Below, piece after piece: positions 39,823 to 48,106 of a stretch of 62,510 nt of DNA (within the stretch, counting starts at the first letter, position 1; every line of letters starts with the position of its first letter). The stretch is from Deltaproteobacteria bacterium (GTDB lineage: Bacteria; Desulfobacterota; Desulfuromonadia; Desulfuromonadales; BM103): positions 1-62,510 of the forward strand of contig VAUL01000013.1 in assembly GCA_005774545.1 (NCBI GenBank), read 5' to 3'. Both the position numbers and the translations under genes were made by a program. Under the pieces are notes generated by a model. The model had not been told where the DNA came from. It saw nothing but the letters and a program-made list of their open reading frames with translations, and searched no databases.

Positions 39823-40198
39823 CCCTGTTGTCGGCGTTTGCAGCAAGCCGGGCAGCATTGATCACAAATTGGCGGTCAGCCTTACTGGCGATCCGGTCGA
39901 AAAACTTCAAGAGAGTTTTCCTCTCGTTAGAGGGCGTTCGGTATTCTGACGCAGACTCTGATACGGTTGGGGCCTTGTTGCCTTCGAAGAAAAACGTCAC
40001 CGGGACCGTCAGTGCGCGGGCAATTTCCTGAATCCTCTCAACGCTGATCTTGTTTCGCCCGCTCTCGTACCTTTGAATTTGCTGGTACGACACCCCAAGT
40101 ATTTCAGCCAGTCGCTCTTGAGACATGCCAACATCCTGTCGGCGAAACTTAACCTTCTCGCCAATCGCCCGACTGCTGAGGATCTGTTGAGTGTCCAT
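39809..40198 (-). CDS. XRE-family repressor
   Basis: 129 residues from ATG 40198. An HTH_3 domain covers about 12-68 (RRQDVGMSQERLAEILGVSYQQIQRYE), followed by a polar tail. It is divergent from the lone HsdR_N-type gene with a 122-nt spacer, so it probably represses that promoter or its own, like C-proteins and phage repressors. It may also control the island's leftward genes. Confidence 0.9.
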   Translation of the reverse strand: MDTQQILSSRAIGEKVKFRRQDVGMSQERLAEILGVSYQQIQRYESGRNKISVERIQEIARALTVPVTFFFEGNKAPTVSESASEYRTPSNERKTLLKFFDRIASKADRQFVINAARLAANADNRAKNP

Positions 40199-40320
40199 GC
40201 CGGCGAATATACCAAACGGTAATCGCAGCCAAGTACCACAGATGGAGAGCAAAAATTCGCATGCAAAATACACTCATGACGTGTACTCTTGAGCCTTCTA
40301 TTTCATTCGGAGGTTGGGGT

Positions 40321-41337
40321 ATGCAAAGTCCGTTGTCGGGGTTATGTGAGGTTTTGAAGCTCGTGAAGTCTTCAGCATCCAGCTACCGTGAACAGTTACA
40401 GCGGAGCGAGGCGGTTACTCGAGCCGTACTTATTGATCCAGTCTTGCGTGCACTTGGCTGGGATGTCGCGAATCCGGCGACCGTTGAGGTCGAAAGGCCA
40501 ATTTCTGCGGGAACTCTCTCGGGGCGGCTGGATTATTTCCTAAACACAGATAATCAGGACAAACCCATTGTAATCGAGGCGAAAAAGCTGGGGGAGCGCC
40601 TGGAAGCCTCTTTCCCTCAAATCGTTCAATATGCTTGCACGCTAAGGATCGACAGTCTTTTCCTAACAGACGGGCTTAGGTGGTTCCACTTCACGCAGGT
40701 CAGTTCCACCAACCATGAACCAACCGCTTCGATAGATTTAGGCCGCACAGAAAGTTCCGATTTGACAAAAGCCGCTGCTTTTTTCGTGGAACGATTGGAT
40801 GCAGCACTGTACACCCCAGAAGCACAAAAAAACGAAGAGGTTTTGCAGGGCAAGATAGACAGCCTTGAAGCGCGGCTAAAACAGATGGAAAGACTCTGCC
40901 AGCAATTAACGGCAAGTAGTACCCCGGAAATAATTTCCTTGGCTCAGCAAGACACGAGAGAGAATTGGTTGTTGATCGGTGAGAGCTGGGATGCAAAAAA
41001 GAAGAAACCGGCCCGCTTCCGCTTGCCTGATGACGAGATCATTCCCGTGAGGAGTTGGACCCAGATACTCACGGAGTCTTGCAAGTTTTGTCTGACAAAA
41101 AACCAGCATTTGTTGAATCAATTGCCTATCTCTGACAGAACAGGGCGAGCGACAAAGCTCATAAGCTTTGACAGGCCCCCGTCAAATCTCAACAGTGATT
41201 CCTTTGTTGCCAACGATCAAGTCATCTACGTATGTACAAACTACAGCGCAAATGACGTCATTGCCAACGTGGCCTACCTGTTCGAAAGATTTTGCAGCAC
41301 ATCCCCGACAAGGGCTGCAATCGTTCTCGCAGAATAA
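40321..41337 (+). CDS. Lone HsdR_N-type nuclease-like protein
   Basis: 338 residues from ATG 40321, chosen because GGAGG lies 7 nt before it (an upstream ATG at 40261 has none). The N-terminal half matches the HsdR N-terminal endonuclease fold: RALGWD, the nuclease strands SGRLDYF and KPIVIEAKKLG (D ... ExK), and a LFLTDGLRW strand. No translocase motor follows; instead there is a coiled coil (about 185-215) and a C-terminal domain of unknown fold. Possibly a stand-alone defence nuclease or nucleic-acid sensor, controlled by the divergent XRE repressor. Confidence 0.7.
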   Translation: MQSPLSGLCEVLKLVKSSASSYREQLQRSEAVTRAVLIDPVLRALGWDVANPATVEVERPISAGTLSGRLDYFLNTDNQDKPIVIEAKKLGERLEASFPQIVQYACTLRIDSLFLTDGLRWFHFTQVSSTNHEPTASIDLGRTESSDLTKAAAFFVERLDAALYTPEAQKNEEVLQGKIDSLEARLKQMERLCQQLTASSTPEIISLAQQDTRENWLLIGESWDAKKKKPARFRLPDDEIIPVRSWTQILTESCKFCLTKNQHLLNQLPISDRTGRATKLISFDRPPSNLNSDSFVANDQVIYVCTNYSANDVIANVAYLFERFCSTSPTRAAIVLAE

Positions 41338-41470
41338 GCTGTCATCAGCTCTGGCAATTTAATAGCTTGCATCTTGGGGTACATCTGGAGATTGTCGGGC
41401 GGAAAGACACGGCTCCATTGAACAACAGGGAAGTTGGAGTTCATAAATCAAGCCGCAGAGGAGGTAGCCA

Positions 41471-41581
41471 ATGTCGAAAACAGCCGCCGAGGATTTGACA
41501 GAACGAAAGCGCACCATGATTGCCGAAGCATTGAGACAGGCGCAGGCAATCCCGGACAAAAAGCCCAGCAAGAAAAAATAG
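41471..41581 (+). CDS. 36-residue basic helical peptide
   Basis: ATG 41471 follows a strong AGAGGAGGTAG ribosome site, and the frame ends in a Lys-rich tail (KKPSKKK). A single amphipathic helix is likely (TERKRTMIAEALRQAQA). Unknown function; it lies after the lone nuclease gene and before a terminator. Confidence 0.5.
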   Translation: MSKTAAEDLTERKRTMIAEALRQAQAIPDKKPSKKK

Positions 41582-41660
41582 AGGAGCCAGACTCCTCTCC
41601 CGGAGAAAATAACCAGTGCAGGGCATCAATGGCCCTGCCGCACTTCCCATGAAAAAGAAA

Positions 41661-41691
41661 AAGGCGGCTACTCTGGGAGAGTAGCCGCCTT
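41661..41691. terminator. Perfect 14-bp bidirectional terminator hairpin
   Basis: AAGGCGGCTACTCT-GGG-AGAGTAGCCGCCTT, with A-rich sequence upstream, between convergent genes ending at 41581 and 41714. Confidence 0.85.
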
Positions 41692-41713
41692 GAATGCTTT
41701 TTACGGTGGGCAA

Positions 41714-42322
41714 TTACGCTGGGAAGTCTTTTCGTCTAACACCCTTGCGATTCTTTCTGGCGGGCCCAGCCTTCGGAAACTTTTTAATCTCATCCGCCAC
41801 CCTGCTCAAGTCGATCGTGGCCAAGTCTTCCGGTGTGTTCCACGGCGAAGGAGGCGTCCATTCGCCGATATCGAAATCCTCCTTCACATATTGGCTAAAT
41901 TTCCGATGAAACTCGCGCAGCAACTGCATTCTATCGAGTCTGGTTCGGAATCCCAGCTTAGGGGGAGGTGACGGGTGGGTATCGGGATCTTCCTCCCACA
42001 CCTGAAAATCAACTTTGTCATTTTCTTCCGCCGCAGCAATCAGCGTGCGATGTCGTCCCTCTTCGTCGATTTTCCATATTGCAGGGAAGCGCCGATCGGC
42101 GATATCGGCCAGCCAATTGGCCATGTTGCCAAAAGGCGACCATGGCTCAGAGCATTGAATAATAACCCCTTGGCTCCATGTCGTGGTCATAAGTGCCAGC
42201 TGAATCCACCCGCATGTCGCATGCCCAAAGGCGATAGTAAGCTCGCCATCCCACCACCAGCTTGACCACGGTTCTCTGCTCTCGGGTGGAATGTATTTTT
42301 GCAAGTCGATCAACATCGTCAT
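41714..42322 (-). CDS. Unknown island protein
   Basis: 202 residues. Trp-rich N-terminal half (WSSWWWDGEL, WIQLAL, EPWSPFGNMANWLADI) and a charged C-terminus ending in a basic tail. It reads like a soluble alpha/beta protein; I recognise no family. It lies at the right end of the island, where cargo genes are common. 37 codons would remain if a later start were used, so the first ATG is retained. Confidence 0.55.
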   Translation of the reverse strand: MTMLIDLQKYIPPESREPWSSWWWDGELTIAFGHATCGWIQLALMTTTWSQGVIIQCSEPWSPFGNMANWLADIADRRFPAIWKIDEEGRHRTLIAAAEENDKVDFQVWEEDPDTHPSPPPKLGFRTRLDRMQLLREFHRKFSQYVKEDFDIGEWTPPSPWNTPEDLATIDLSRVADEIKKFPKAGPARKNRKGVRRKDFPA

Positions 42323-42383
42323 GATTCCTCCCTTTCCTTTGCTCAGAAACCCCCGAATAAAAGATTGCCATCTGATCTGGTGG

Positions 42384-42458
42384 CATGCTCTGCCGTTTCT
42401 GTCGGCAGACCAAATTTGCCTGTTTGCTCAAAAGCAAGGATGCCGTCGGCAGAGCATG
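42384..42458. repeat. 12-bp perfect inverted repeat
   Basis: CATGCTCTGCCG (42384-42395) and its exact complement CGGCAGAGCATG (42447-42458), 51 nt apart, ending directly at the 11-bp array. Confidence 0.8.
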
Positions 42459-42524
42459 GGCAATGCTCAGGCAATGCAACGGCAATGCAACGGCATAGCT
42501 AGGGCATTGCTAGGGCATTGCCGT
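42459..42524. repeat. Iteron-like array, six 11-bp units
   Basis: Six head-to-tail units of 11 bp: three begin GGCAATGC, the fourth GGCATAGC, and the last two GGCATTGC. The first half is roughly the reverse complement of the second (CAACGGCAATGC versus GCATTGCCGTTG). The one-turn period suggests cooperative binding on one face of DNA, as for replication initiator iterons or integrase/excisionase arm sites. Confidence 0.8.
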
Positions 42525-42720
42525 TGTATTCGACCGTCTCGATTCAAAGATCGGGAGAGGGGTGGTTGGGCAATCAGGCTCGAAGAAAGAGGATCCGGAA
42601 TGCTTCCAGAGTAGAAGGAATTATGCGGCAAGGAGAGGGAAAAGCGGCAACAAAGCGGCAACAAAATAAAAGACAAAAAGATAGGGGCTACGGTCTTGAA
42701 CCGTAACCCCCTGTATTTAC

Positions 42721-42772
42721 TGGTCGGGGCGAGAGGATTTGAACCTCCGGCCCCCTGCTCCCGAAGCAGGTG
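42721..42772. repeat. attR: 52-bp repeat within tRNA-Pro
   Basis: Identical to 18646-18697. It starts at the encoded CCA end and runs through the anticodon loop, the usual integration site for tyrosine integrases. Confidence 0.92.
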
Positions 42773-42797
42773 CGCTACCAGGCTGCGCTACGCCCCG
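42721..42797 (-). tRNA. tRNA-Pro (anticodon CGG)
   Basis: 77 nt including an encoded CCA. Acceptor stem CGGGGCG/CGCCCCG, D-loop AGCCTGGTAG, anticodon loop TTCGGGA giving CGG, and T-arm GGAGGTTCAAATCCTC. The gene is intact; its 3' part is the attR of the island and its 5' part lies outside the island. Confidence 0.97.
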
Positions 42798-42867
42798 ACG
42801 TGGCTTCCAAGAAACAACGGAGGGGATAGATAGCACGGACGAGGTCGAAATGCAAGCGGAATCGCCC

Positions 42868-43710
42868 CTAGTCCAAACGGACCCAGCGCCCGGCGTCGAC
42901 CTTGCCGCCGAGACCGTCCCAGCGACTGCCGATCAGCGTCTCCAGCGCGTCGAGCCGGGCGGCCGGGTGGGGGTGGGTCTTGTAGAGCAGCGCCAGCTGG
43001 TCGGCGTGGGTGTCCGCCCCCAGGCGGTCGAGCACGGCAAGGTAGGCGAAGGGGTCGTAGCCGGCGCGGGCCGCATACTGGATGCCGAGGCGGTCGCAGG
43101 CGAACTCGGCGTCCTTGTCGAGGGAGCGGGCATATAGTTCCACGCCGTTGCCGGCCAGCTGCTGGACCGTGGCGTTCTTCACCCTGCCGAGCAGGAACTC
43201 CTGGCCGAGGGCCAGGATCCGCTGCTGCTGCAGCAGCCTGACGTAGTGCCGTTCGTTGATGTGAACCATCTCGTGGCCGAGCACGCCGGCCAGTTCGGCC
43301 TCGCTGCCGAGCATCCGGTAGAGGCCGCGGGTGACGAAGATGTAGCCGCCGGGGGCGGCGAAGGCGTTGATGTCGTCGTTCTGGATCACCCCGAACGTCC
43401 AGTTGAGGCCGGGCCGCGGCCCCTGCGCCGCGACATACCGCCCGACTTGGTTGACGTAGCGCTGCACCGCATCGTTGCGCACCAGCGGGTAGGCGGCCAG
43501 CAGCCGCCCGGCGATCTCGCGCCCCAACGCCTGCTCGTCGGCATCGCTGACCGTGCCGGCCAGCGGGATGCCGTCGCCGCCGGTGCCGGCCGGCCCCAGC
43601 GCCTTGCCCAGTTCGGCGCCGAGCAGGTCGCCGAACTGCGGCGACTGACCCGGCCCGGCGCAGGCGGTGACGAGAACAACCACCACGACAGCAAGGAGGA
43701 AGCGGGTCAT
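42868..43710 (-). CDS. M48 family zinc metallopeptidase lipoprotein
   Basis: 280 residues. The lipobox Cys is C17 (VTACAG). The zinc site H146-E147-x-x-H150 (HEMVH) and a downstream DAEFACD glutamate are in place, with the typical [12 protein letters not shown]-terminal motif. It resembles periplasmic BepA/LoiP-type proteases that handle outer-membrane protein quality control. GGAGGTG precedes the ATG, which overlaps the TGA of the SH3 gene (ATGA). Third gene of the CHASE2-SH3-M48 operon. Confidence 0.92.
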   Translation of the reverse strand: MTRFLLAVVVVVLVTACAGPGQSPQFGDLLGAELGKALGPAGTGGDGIPLAGTVSDADEQALGREIAGRLLAAYPLVRNDAVQRYVNQVGRYVAAQGPRPGLNWTFGVIQNDDINAFAAPGGYIFVTRGLYRMLGSEAELAGVLGHEMVHINERHYVRLLQQQRILALGQEFLLGRVKNATVQQLAGNGVELYARSLDKDAEFACDRLGIQYAARAGYDPFAYLAVLDRLGADTHADQLALLYKTHPHPAARLDALETLIGSRWDGLGGKVDAGRWVRLD

Positions 43711-44219
43711 GGCGCACCTCCTCCCGCGCCCGCAGCCGGGACGGGGAGCGGCGGAATCTGCCGGGGGGCCAGCCCCTGCGCCCGGGCCAGGCGCTCGGCG
43801 TCCGCCGCGTCGACGCGGAAGCGCTCGGCGGCGGCAACGGCCGCCTCGCTGAAGGCCGCCTCCTGCAGCACCTCCTCGCCCAGCCCGCGCACACCGGTGG
43901 TGGCGACGATCCGGCCGGTCCCGGCCCGGCCGGTGGCGACCTGGGCGACGCTCCCGGCGCTGGCCGCCGCGGCCGGGGCGGTCCGGCGCACGCTGAGCAT
44001 CCGGGCCCAGCCGAGCTTGCCGCCGGCCTTGAGCTGGTACCAGGCCCCCTCGCGCTTCTGGATGTCCACGGCCTGGCCCGCAGTCAGCCTGCCGACGACC
44101 CTGGCATCGGCGAACGGTTTGTCGTAGAGGTTGTCGGCCTTGCTCATGGTCGCCGGCTCGGCCAGGCAGGCGGCCGGCCAGGCCAGCAGCGCCACCACCA
44201 TCGTCCGTATTCGCTTCAT
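43707..44219 (-). CDS. Periplasmic SH3-domain protein
   Basis: 170 residues with a signal peptide (cleavage near ACLA). Residues about 28-80 form a bacterial SH3b-like domain (NLYDKPFADARVVGRLTAGQAV, WYQLKAGGKLGWA), usually a peptidoglycan- or peptide-binding module. The C-terminal half is Ala/Arg-rich and helical. ATGA overlaps at both ends tie it to the CHASE2 gene upstream and the M48 peptidase downstream. Confidence 0.85.
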   Translation of the reverse strand: MKRIRTMVVALLAWPAACLAEPATMSKADNLYDKPFADARVVGRLTAGQAVDIQKREGAWYQLKAGGKLGWARMLSVRRTAPAAAASAGSVAQVATGRAGTGRIVATTGVRGLGEEVLQEAAFSEAAVAAAERFRVDAADAERLARAQGLAPRQIPPLPVPAAGAGGGAP

Positions 44220-45898
44220 CGCTCAGCTCCTTGCATCTGCTGCAGGGCGGCGCCCAGCAGGGCCCGCCAGTCCCGGTCGCCGGCGGCCAGTTCCCCTTCG
44301 GCCCGGCCGAGTGACAGGGCCGCATGCGGCAGCACCGCGTCGAAGGGGCGGCGCTGCAGGATCTCCGGCAGGGCCGCGGCCACGGCGTCGGCCTCGGCGC
44401 GGATCGTCTGCCAGTGGCGGTCGTCGCCGCTGGCGGTCAGCCAGCACAGCACCAGGGTATTTTCCATCAGCCGCCACAGTCCCCGCTGCCGGCCGCTGAT
44501 CCACTCGGCGCTGGGGGCGGCGCCGCAGCGGGCCTGCAGGGCTTCGGCCAGCTTCTGCAGGCCCGCCTCTTCGCGGGTGGGCAGGTCGAAGCGCAGCAGC
44601 AGCAGGCAGCCGCGCGCCCCGTCGCCGCTGCGGCGCCGCGCCACCACGCTGGCGTCGAGCGCCCGGGCGGTGGCGAAGGCGTAGTAGCGGGCCAGAGAGT
44701 AGTAGGCGAAGCCGAACATCACCGGCCCGGTCAGGTTGATGTAGACGTTGGCCAGGTTGATGGCGGCGTAGGCGACGGCGATGAGGACGAACTGCGACAG
44801 GCCGTAGACGCGGTCGAGCTTGCCGCTGGCCCCGTGGCGGTAGAAGGCCCACGCCGTTCCCCACAGGATCACCAGGGTGATGGCGAGATAGAAGAAAGGC
44901 AGGTCGGGAACGCGCAGCCAGTCGCCGCGCCGCAGGTTGTCGATGGCGGTGGCGAGAATCTCGACGCCGGGAAACTGGCGGCTGACGGCGGTTGCCTTGA
45001 TGTCGAACAGACTCGGCGCCGTGGACCCGATGATGACGATCTTCCCCGTGAATTCGCCGGCCGGGCGGGTCGGGTGCTCGCGCTGCAGGTCGCGGTACAG
45101 GTCGGCGAAGCTGACGTAGGGGTAGCGGAACGGCTCGCCGCGCCAGTTGATCAGCAGCCGGTCCGGTGCTGTCAGCGCCGGGTCTTCGCCGCGGGCGACG
45201 GCCAGCGCCAGGGAGGGGAGTTCGAACCCGTGCTCGTCGCGGCGCAGCGTGTATTCGCGCACGATGCCGTCGGGGTCGGGCCAGATGTTGTTGAAGCCGA
45301 CGCGCCCCGCGTCCCTGACCGCCGGGAAGTGCGGCAGGATCACGGCGATACTCATCGGCGGTCCGGCCATGTCCCCGGCGGGGCGCACCCCGGGGACGCC
45401 GTCGACGGGCAGTTGGCTCAGCGGATCCTGCGCCGGATCGAGGCGCACCAGGGGGAACCAGGTGTTGCCGGTCGCGGCGACGACCTCGTTGAAGTAGGCG
45501 TCGGAATCGGGATTGAACAGGTCGGCGTCGCTGAACAGGATGTCGAAGACGACGGCCTTGGGGCGCTGCGGCGCAATCTTCTCCACGAACTCGCCCAACA
45601 CCTGGCGCGGCCACGGCCAGCGGCCGTAGTCGCCGGCCATGGCTGCCAGCGAGCGTTCGTCGATGTCGACGATGACGATGTCGTCCGCCGGCGGCGCCAC
45701 CACCAGCCGGTTGCGCACCATGGCGTCGAAGGCTTTCTGGCGCATGCCGACCACGTAGTTGAAGGTGGCGGCATCGATCAGCGCGGCTGCGGTGAAGAGG
45801 ATGGCGAGGTAGACGAAAAAATTGCGCTGCAGGCGGGCGCCGATCCGGTCGCCGGCAAGGGCTGCGGCCCGGCGCAGTCTGGACAGGAATCTGAACAT
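44216..45898 (-). CDS. CHASE2-domain membrane sensor
   Basis: 560 residues. One N-terminal membrane helix (about 27-47), an extracytoplasmic CHASE2 domain (about 55-330; DDIVIVDIDERSL, WPWPRQ, GKIVIIGSTAPSLFD), then three membrane helices (about 335-420). The cytoplasmic C-terminus of about 140 residues is not a recognisable cyclase, kinase or GGDEF domain, so output is unclear; it may be degenerate. First gene of the operon with the SH3 and M48 proteins, suggesting envelope-stress sensing. Confidence 0.88.
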   Translation of the reverse strand: MFRFLSRLRRAAALAGDRIGARLQRNFFVYLAILFTAAALIDAATFNYVVGMRQKAFDAMVRNRLVVAPPADDIVIVDIDERSLAAMAGDYGRWPWPRQVLGEFVEKIAPQRPKAVVFDILFSDADLFNPDSDAYFNEVVAATGNTWFPLVRLDPAQDPLSQLPVDGVPGVRPAGDMAGPPMSIAVILPHFPAVRDAGRVGFNNIWPDPDGIVREYTLRRDEHGFELPSLALAVARGEDPALTAPDRLLINWRGEPFRYPYVSFADLYRDLQREHPTRPAGEFTGKIVIIGSTAPSLFDIKATAVSRQFPGVEILATAIDNLRRGDWLRVPDLPFFYLAITLVILWGTAWAFYRHGASGKLDRVYGLSQFVLIAVAYAAINLANVYINLTGPVMFGFAYYSLARYYAFATARALDASVVARRRSGDGARGCLLLLRFDLPTREEAGLQKLAEALQARCGAAPSAEWISGRQRGLWRLMENTLVLCWLTASGDDRHWQTIRAEADAVAAALPEILQRRPFDAVLPHAALSLGRAEGELAAGDRDWRALLGAALQQMQGAER

Positions 45899-46177
45899 GT
45901 TGCCAATAGTAGCAGATTCTGGCGGGTCTGGCGCGGTGTTTGTGGTGAAATGACGACGGCCGGTGCCGGTGTGTCGTCAAATTCCCGCGATTTTTCAGCC
46001 GGTTCCGTAGAACGCCATCTCCGTGACCAAAACATGATAAGCTTTCTCCAATGATTCCGGCCGGGTTGCATTTTGGTTAAAATGTGTTAAAAAATGGCAC
46101 ATGTGATGCAGCGCATGATTGATCATCGCTGGCGCGCCGCTGCCGGTTCGGCGTTTCATGCAGGAAAGGAGATCGAC

Positions 46178-46357
46178 ATGTTCAGGCTCACCACCACCAT
46201 TGCAGCTGCGCTGTTCCTCGGCGGCAGCTGGGCTTCGGGAGATGTCATTCCCCGGTTCACCCACTCGATGGCCGATTACGTGCTGATGCCGCTGATCGGT
46301 TATCTGGTGCTCATCGTGGCCGCTCATTTCGCGGCCCGCCTGTTGCCCGAAACGTAG
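46178..46357 (+). CDS. Small two-helix membrane protein
   Basis: 59 residues from ATG 46178, with AAAGGAG upstream. A signal-like first helix (TTTIAAALFLGGSWASG) and a second helix (VLMPLIGYLVLIVAAHFAA). No known family. It stands alone; 45899-46177 before it and 46358-46633 after it show no other gene. Confidence 0.6.
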   Translation: MFRLTTTIAAALFLGGSWASGDVIPRFTHSMADYVLMPLIGYLVLIVAAHFAARLLPET

Positions 46358-46633
46358 TGAACCCGCCGGCCGGCAGTTGCGGCCGGCGGGGCGGCAGAGA
46401 CGGGGCCGGCCATCACCGGCCAGGACTTGCGAACCGGCAGGCGCGCGTTGCACTGAAAGGGCGGGGCTGGGACTTTCGGCCCGGGGACTGGCCGGTGCAC
46501 GGCCAGGCGGAGAGCGGACGGGTTGATCCCGTCCTTCTTTTTTTGCCGCGGGCTGCTCGATGCCGTGGCGCCGGGCGCCGGTCCGGCAGGACATGGTAGA
46601 CTGTCAGGGAGAGAACCGCTTCCGGAGGCGCCC

Positions 46634-47542
46634 ATGTTCAAGACGATTCTGTTGCTGTTGCCGGCCCTGTGGTCCGCGGCCGGGTCCGCGTCCGCCCTGG
46701 AGATCACCTCGGTCGCCCCGGGCCGCGGCGTCCCCGACACCCGGGTGGTTCTCACCGGCGGGCCGTTTACGGCGCAAAGCCGCATCTATCTCGGCGAACA
46801 GTATGTGCCGCCGCTCCAGTTGCTCCCCCGCCAGATGGACTTCATCGTCCCGGCCGTGCCGCCGGGGAGCTACTCGCTGACCGTACAGGACGATATCGAC
46901 ATGGCCCTGCAGCCGGTGCTCTTCGAAGTGCTCGCCCCGCCGCCGCAGATCGCCGCCATCGAGCCGCGCAACCTGGACTTCTGCGCCGACCGGGCCGGAC
47001 GCTCGGTCCGGGTCGAGGGCCGCCATTTCCTGCCGGCGACCCAGCTCCTGCTCAACGGCACCGTCGTCGGCAGCCGCTTCCTCGATGCCGGCGCCCTGGA
47101 ATTCGATCTCCCCGAACTGCCGGCCGGGGTCTACGGCGTGGAGGCGCGCAACCCCGACGGCACCGCTTCCCTGCCGCATTCCCTGTGGATCAACAGCCTG
47201 CCGGAGATCAGCACCGTCGAACAGGGCGACGACTTCGTCAATCACTACGAGATGCTGATCCACGGCAAGAACTTCTTCTTCAACTCGATCCTGGTGGTCC
47301 GGGAGACCGACCGGGCCGCCGGCGGCATGGGTACCCGGCAGACGACCTACTATGCCCATCGCAATGCCCCACTGCCGGTGCCGTCGAACCTCCCCGCGGC
47401 CGGCGAGCAGCTCCGCTATGCGGATTGCCATACCCTCGTCTACCTGCGCTATCCGAGCAATTTCCAGGAGAAGGAGCTGACCCTGCAGGTGATCAATCCC
47501 GACGGCAAGAAGACCGAGCCGTACGTGGTGACGATGCCGTAG
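46634..47542 (+). CDS. Secreted IPT/TIG-domain protein
   Basis: 302 residues, ATG 46634 preceded by CGGAGG. A signal peptide (about 1-21) is followed by two or three Ig-like IPT/TIG domains, recognisable from ITSVAPGRGVPDTRVVLTG and IAAIEPRNLDF starts and the NPDG loops (NPDGTASLPHS, NPDGKKTEPYVV). Probably a periplasmic or surface binding protein. No enzyme domain. Confidence 0.8.
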   Translation: MFKTILLLLPALWSAAGSASALEITSVAPGRGVPDTRVVLTGGPFTAQSRIYLGEQYVPPLQLLPRQMDFIVPAVPPGSYSLTVQDDIDMALQPVLFEVLAPPPQIAAIEPRNLDFCADRAGRSVRVEGRHFLPATQLLLNGTVVGSRFLDAGALEFDLPELPAGVYGVEARNPDGTASLPHSLWINSLPEISTVEQGDDFVNHYEMLIHGKNFFFNSILVVRETDRAAGGMGTRQTTYYAHRNAPLPVPSNLPAAGEQLRYADCHTLVYLRYPSNFQEKELTLQVINPDGKKTEPYVVTMP

Positions 47543-47548
47543 CCGGAG

Positions 47549-48106
47549 TCAGTGCCGGGACCGGTCCGCTCGGCGGCTGACGATCCGCTGCAGGATCGAG
47601 CCGACGGCGGGGCGGTCGGCCGGGCCGCGACCGACATGGTGCAGGCGCACGATGCCGGCCGGGTCGATGAGCACGTCGCCGCCGCGCTGATGGATATCGC
47701 CGTGAGCCGGCTGCGGCCGGCGCCCCTTGAGGATTTCCCGCAGGTAGGCCCGCCAGGTCGCCGGCCCCCACAGATCCCACCAGGAGGCCGCCAGCATCCC
47801 GTAGCCCCGGTAGACCGTACGCTCGGCGTCGATCAGCAACGGCCAGGCCAGGGCGGTTTCGGCGGCGTACTGCCGCGCGAAGTAGTCGTTCTCGAACGTC
47901 ACCACCGCGATCCTGACGCCATGCCGCGTCCACTCGTCTTCCGCCTCGCGCAACTGCGCGAGATGCCCCCGGCAGGGGAGTCAGCCGAGGTGACGGTGAA
48001 AGACCAGCAGCAGCCACCGGCCCCGGTAGTCCTCGAGGCGGTGAAGGCTGCCGCCGCTGTCGGTCAGGGCAAAGGGGACGGCCGGTTTGCCGGTAAGGTC
48101 GGTCAC
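47549..48106 (-). CDS. Peroxiredoxin-like selenoprotein (in-frame UGA, UxxC motif)
   Basis: 185 residues if UGA at 47983-47981 is read as selenocysteine (residue 42). Before it the frame reads TDLTGKPAVPFALTDSGGS ... WLLLVFHRHLG; after it, LPCRGHLAQLREAEDEW and a complete thioredoxin-fold C-terminus (AWPLLIDAERTVYRGYG, DVLIDPAGIVRLHHVGR). The UGA falls exactly where PRXL2/AhpC-TSA-like relatives have the first Cys of CxxC, giving U42-x-x-C45. A SECIS-like hairpin follows. The start is GTG 48106 with AAGGAG 7 nt upstream, overlapping the PfpI gene stop (GTGA). It is likely a thiol-dependent peroxidase or reductase. Confidence 0.82.
47945..47983 (-). promoter_or_regulatory. Bacterial SECIS-like element
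   Basis: Starting at the UGA codon, nt 19-36 downstream form CUCGCGC-AGUU-GCGCGAG, a 7-bp stem with a four-base loop whose second base is G. This matches the spacing and loop-G rule of bacterial selenocysteine insertion elements, read inside the coding sequence. Confidence 0.7.

Larger units (their letters stand above)
42323..42720. other. Right-end non-coding region of the island
   Basis: 398 nt without a gene. It carries a 12-bp inverted repeat and a six-unit 11-bp array (listed separately), ending at attR. Probably the origin and/or recombination control region. Confidence 0.6.

Noticed and set aside
42459-42524. Array as a CRISPR
   Set aside because: Units are 11 bp with no spacers and no cas genes nearby.
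44324-46054. 576-codon plus-strand open frame
   Set aside because: Antisense to the CHASE2 gene, whose domains are clear; Gly/Gln/Arg-rich nonsense composition.
47981-48106. UGA in the peroxiredoxin-like gene as a simple nonsense mutation or two separate genes
   Set aside because: The codon sits exactly at the redox Cys position, both halves are well conserved in one frame and a SECIS-like hairpin follows; kept as a selenoprotein call instead.
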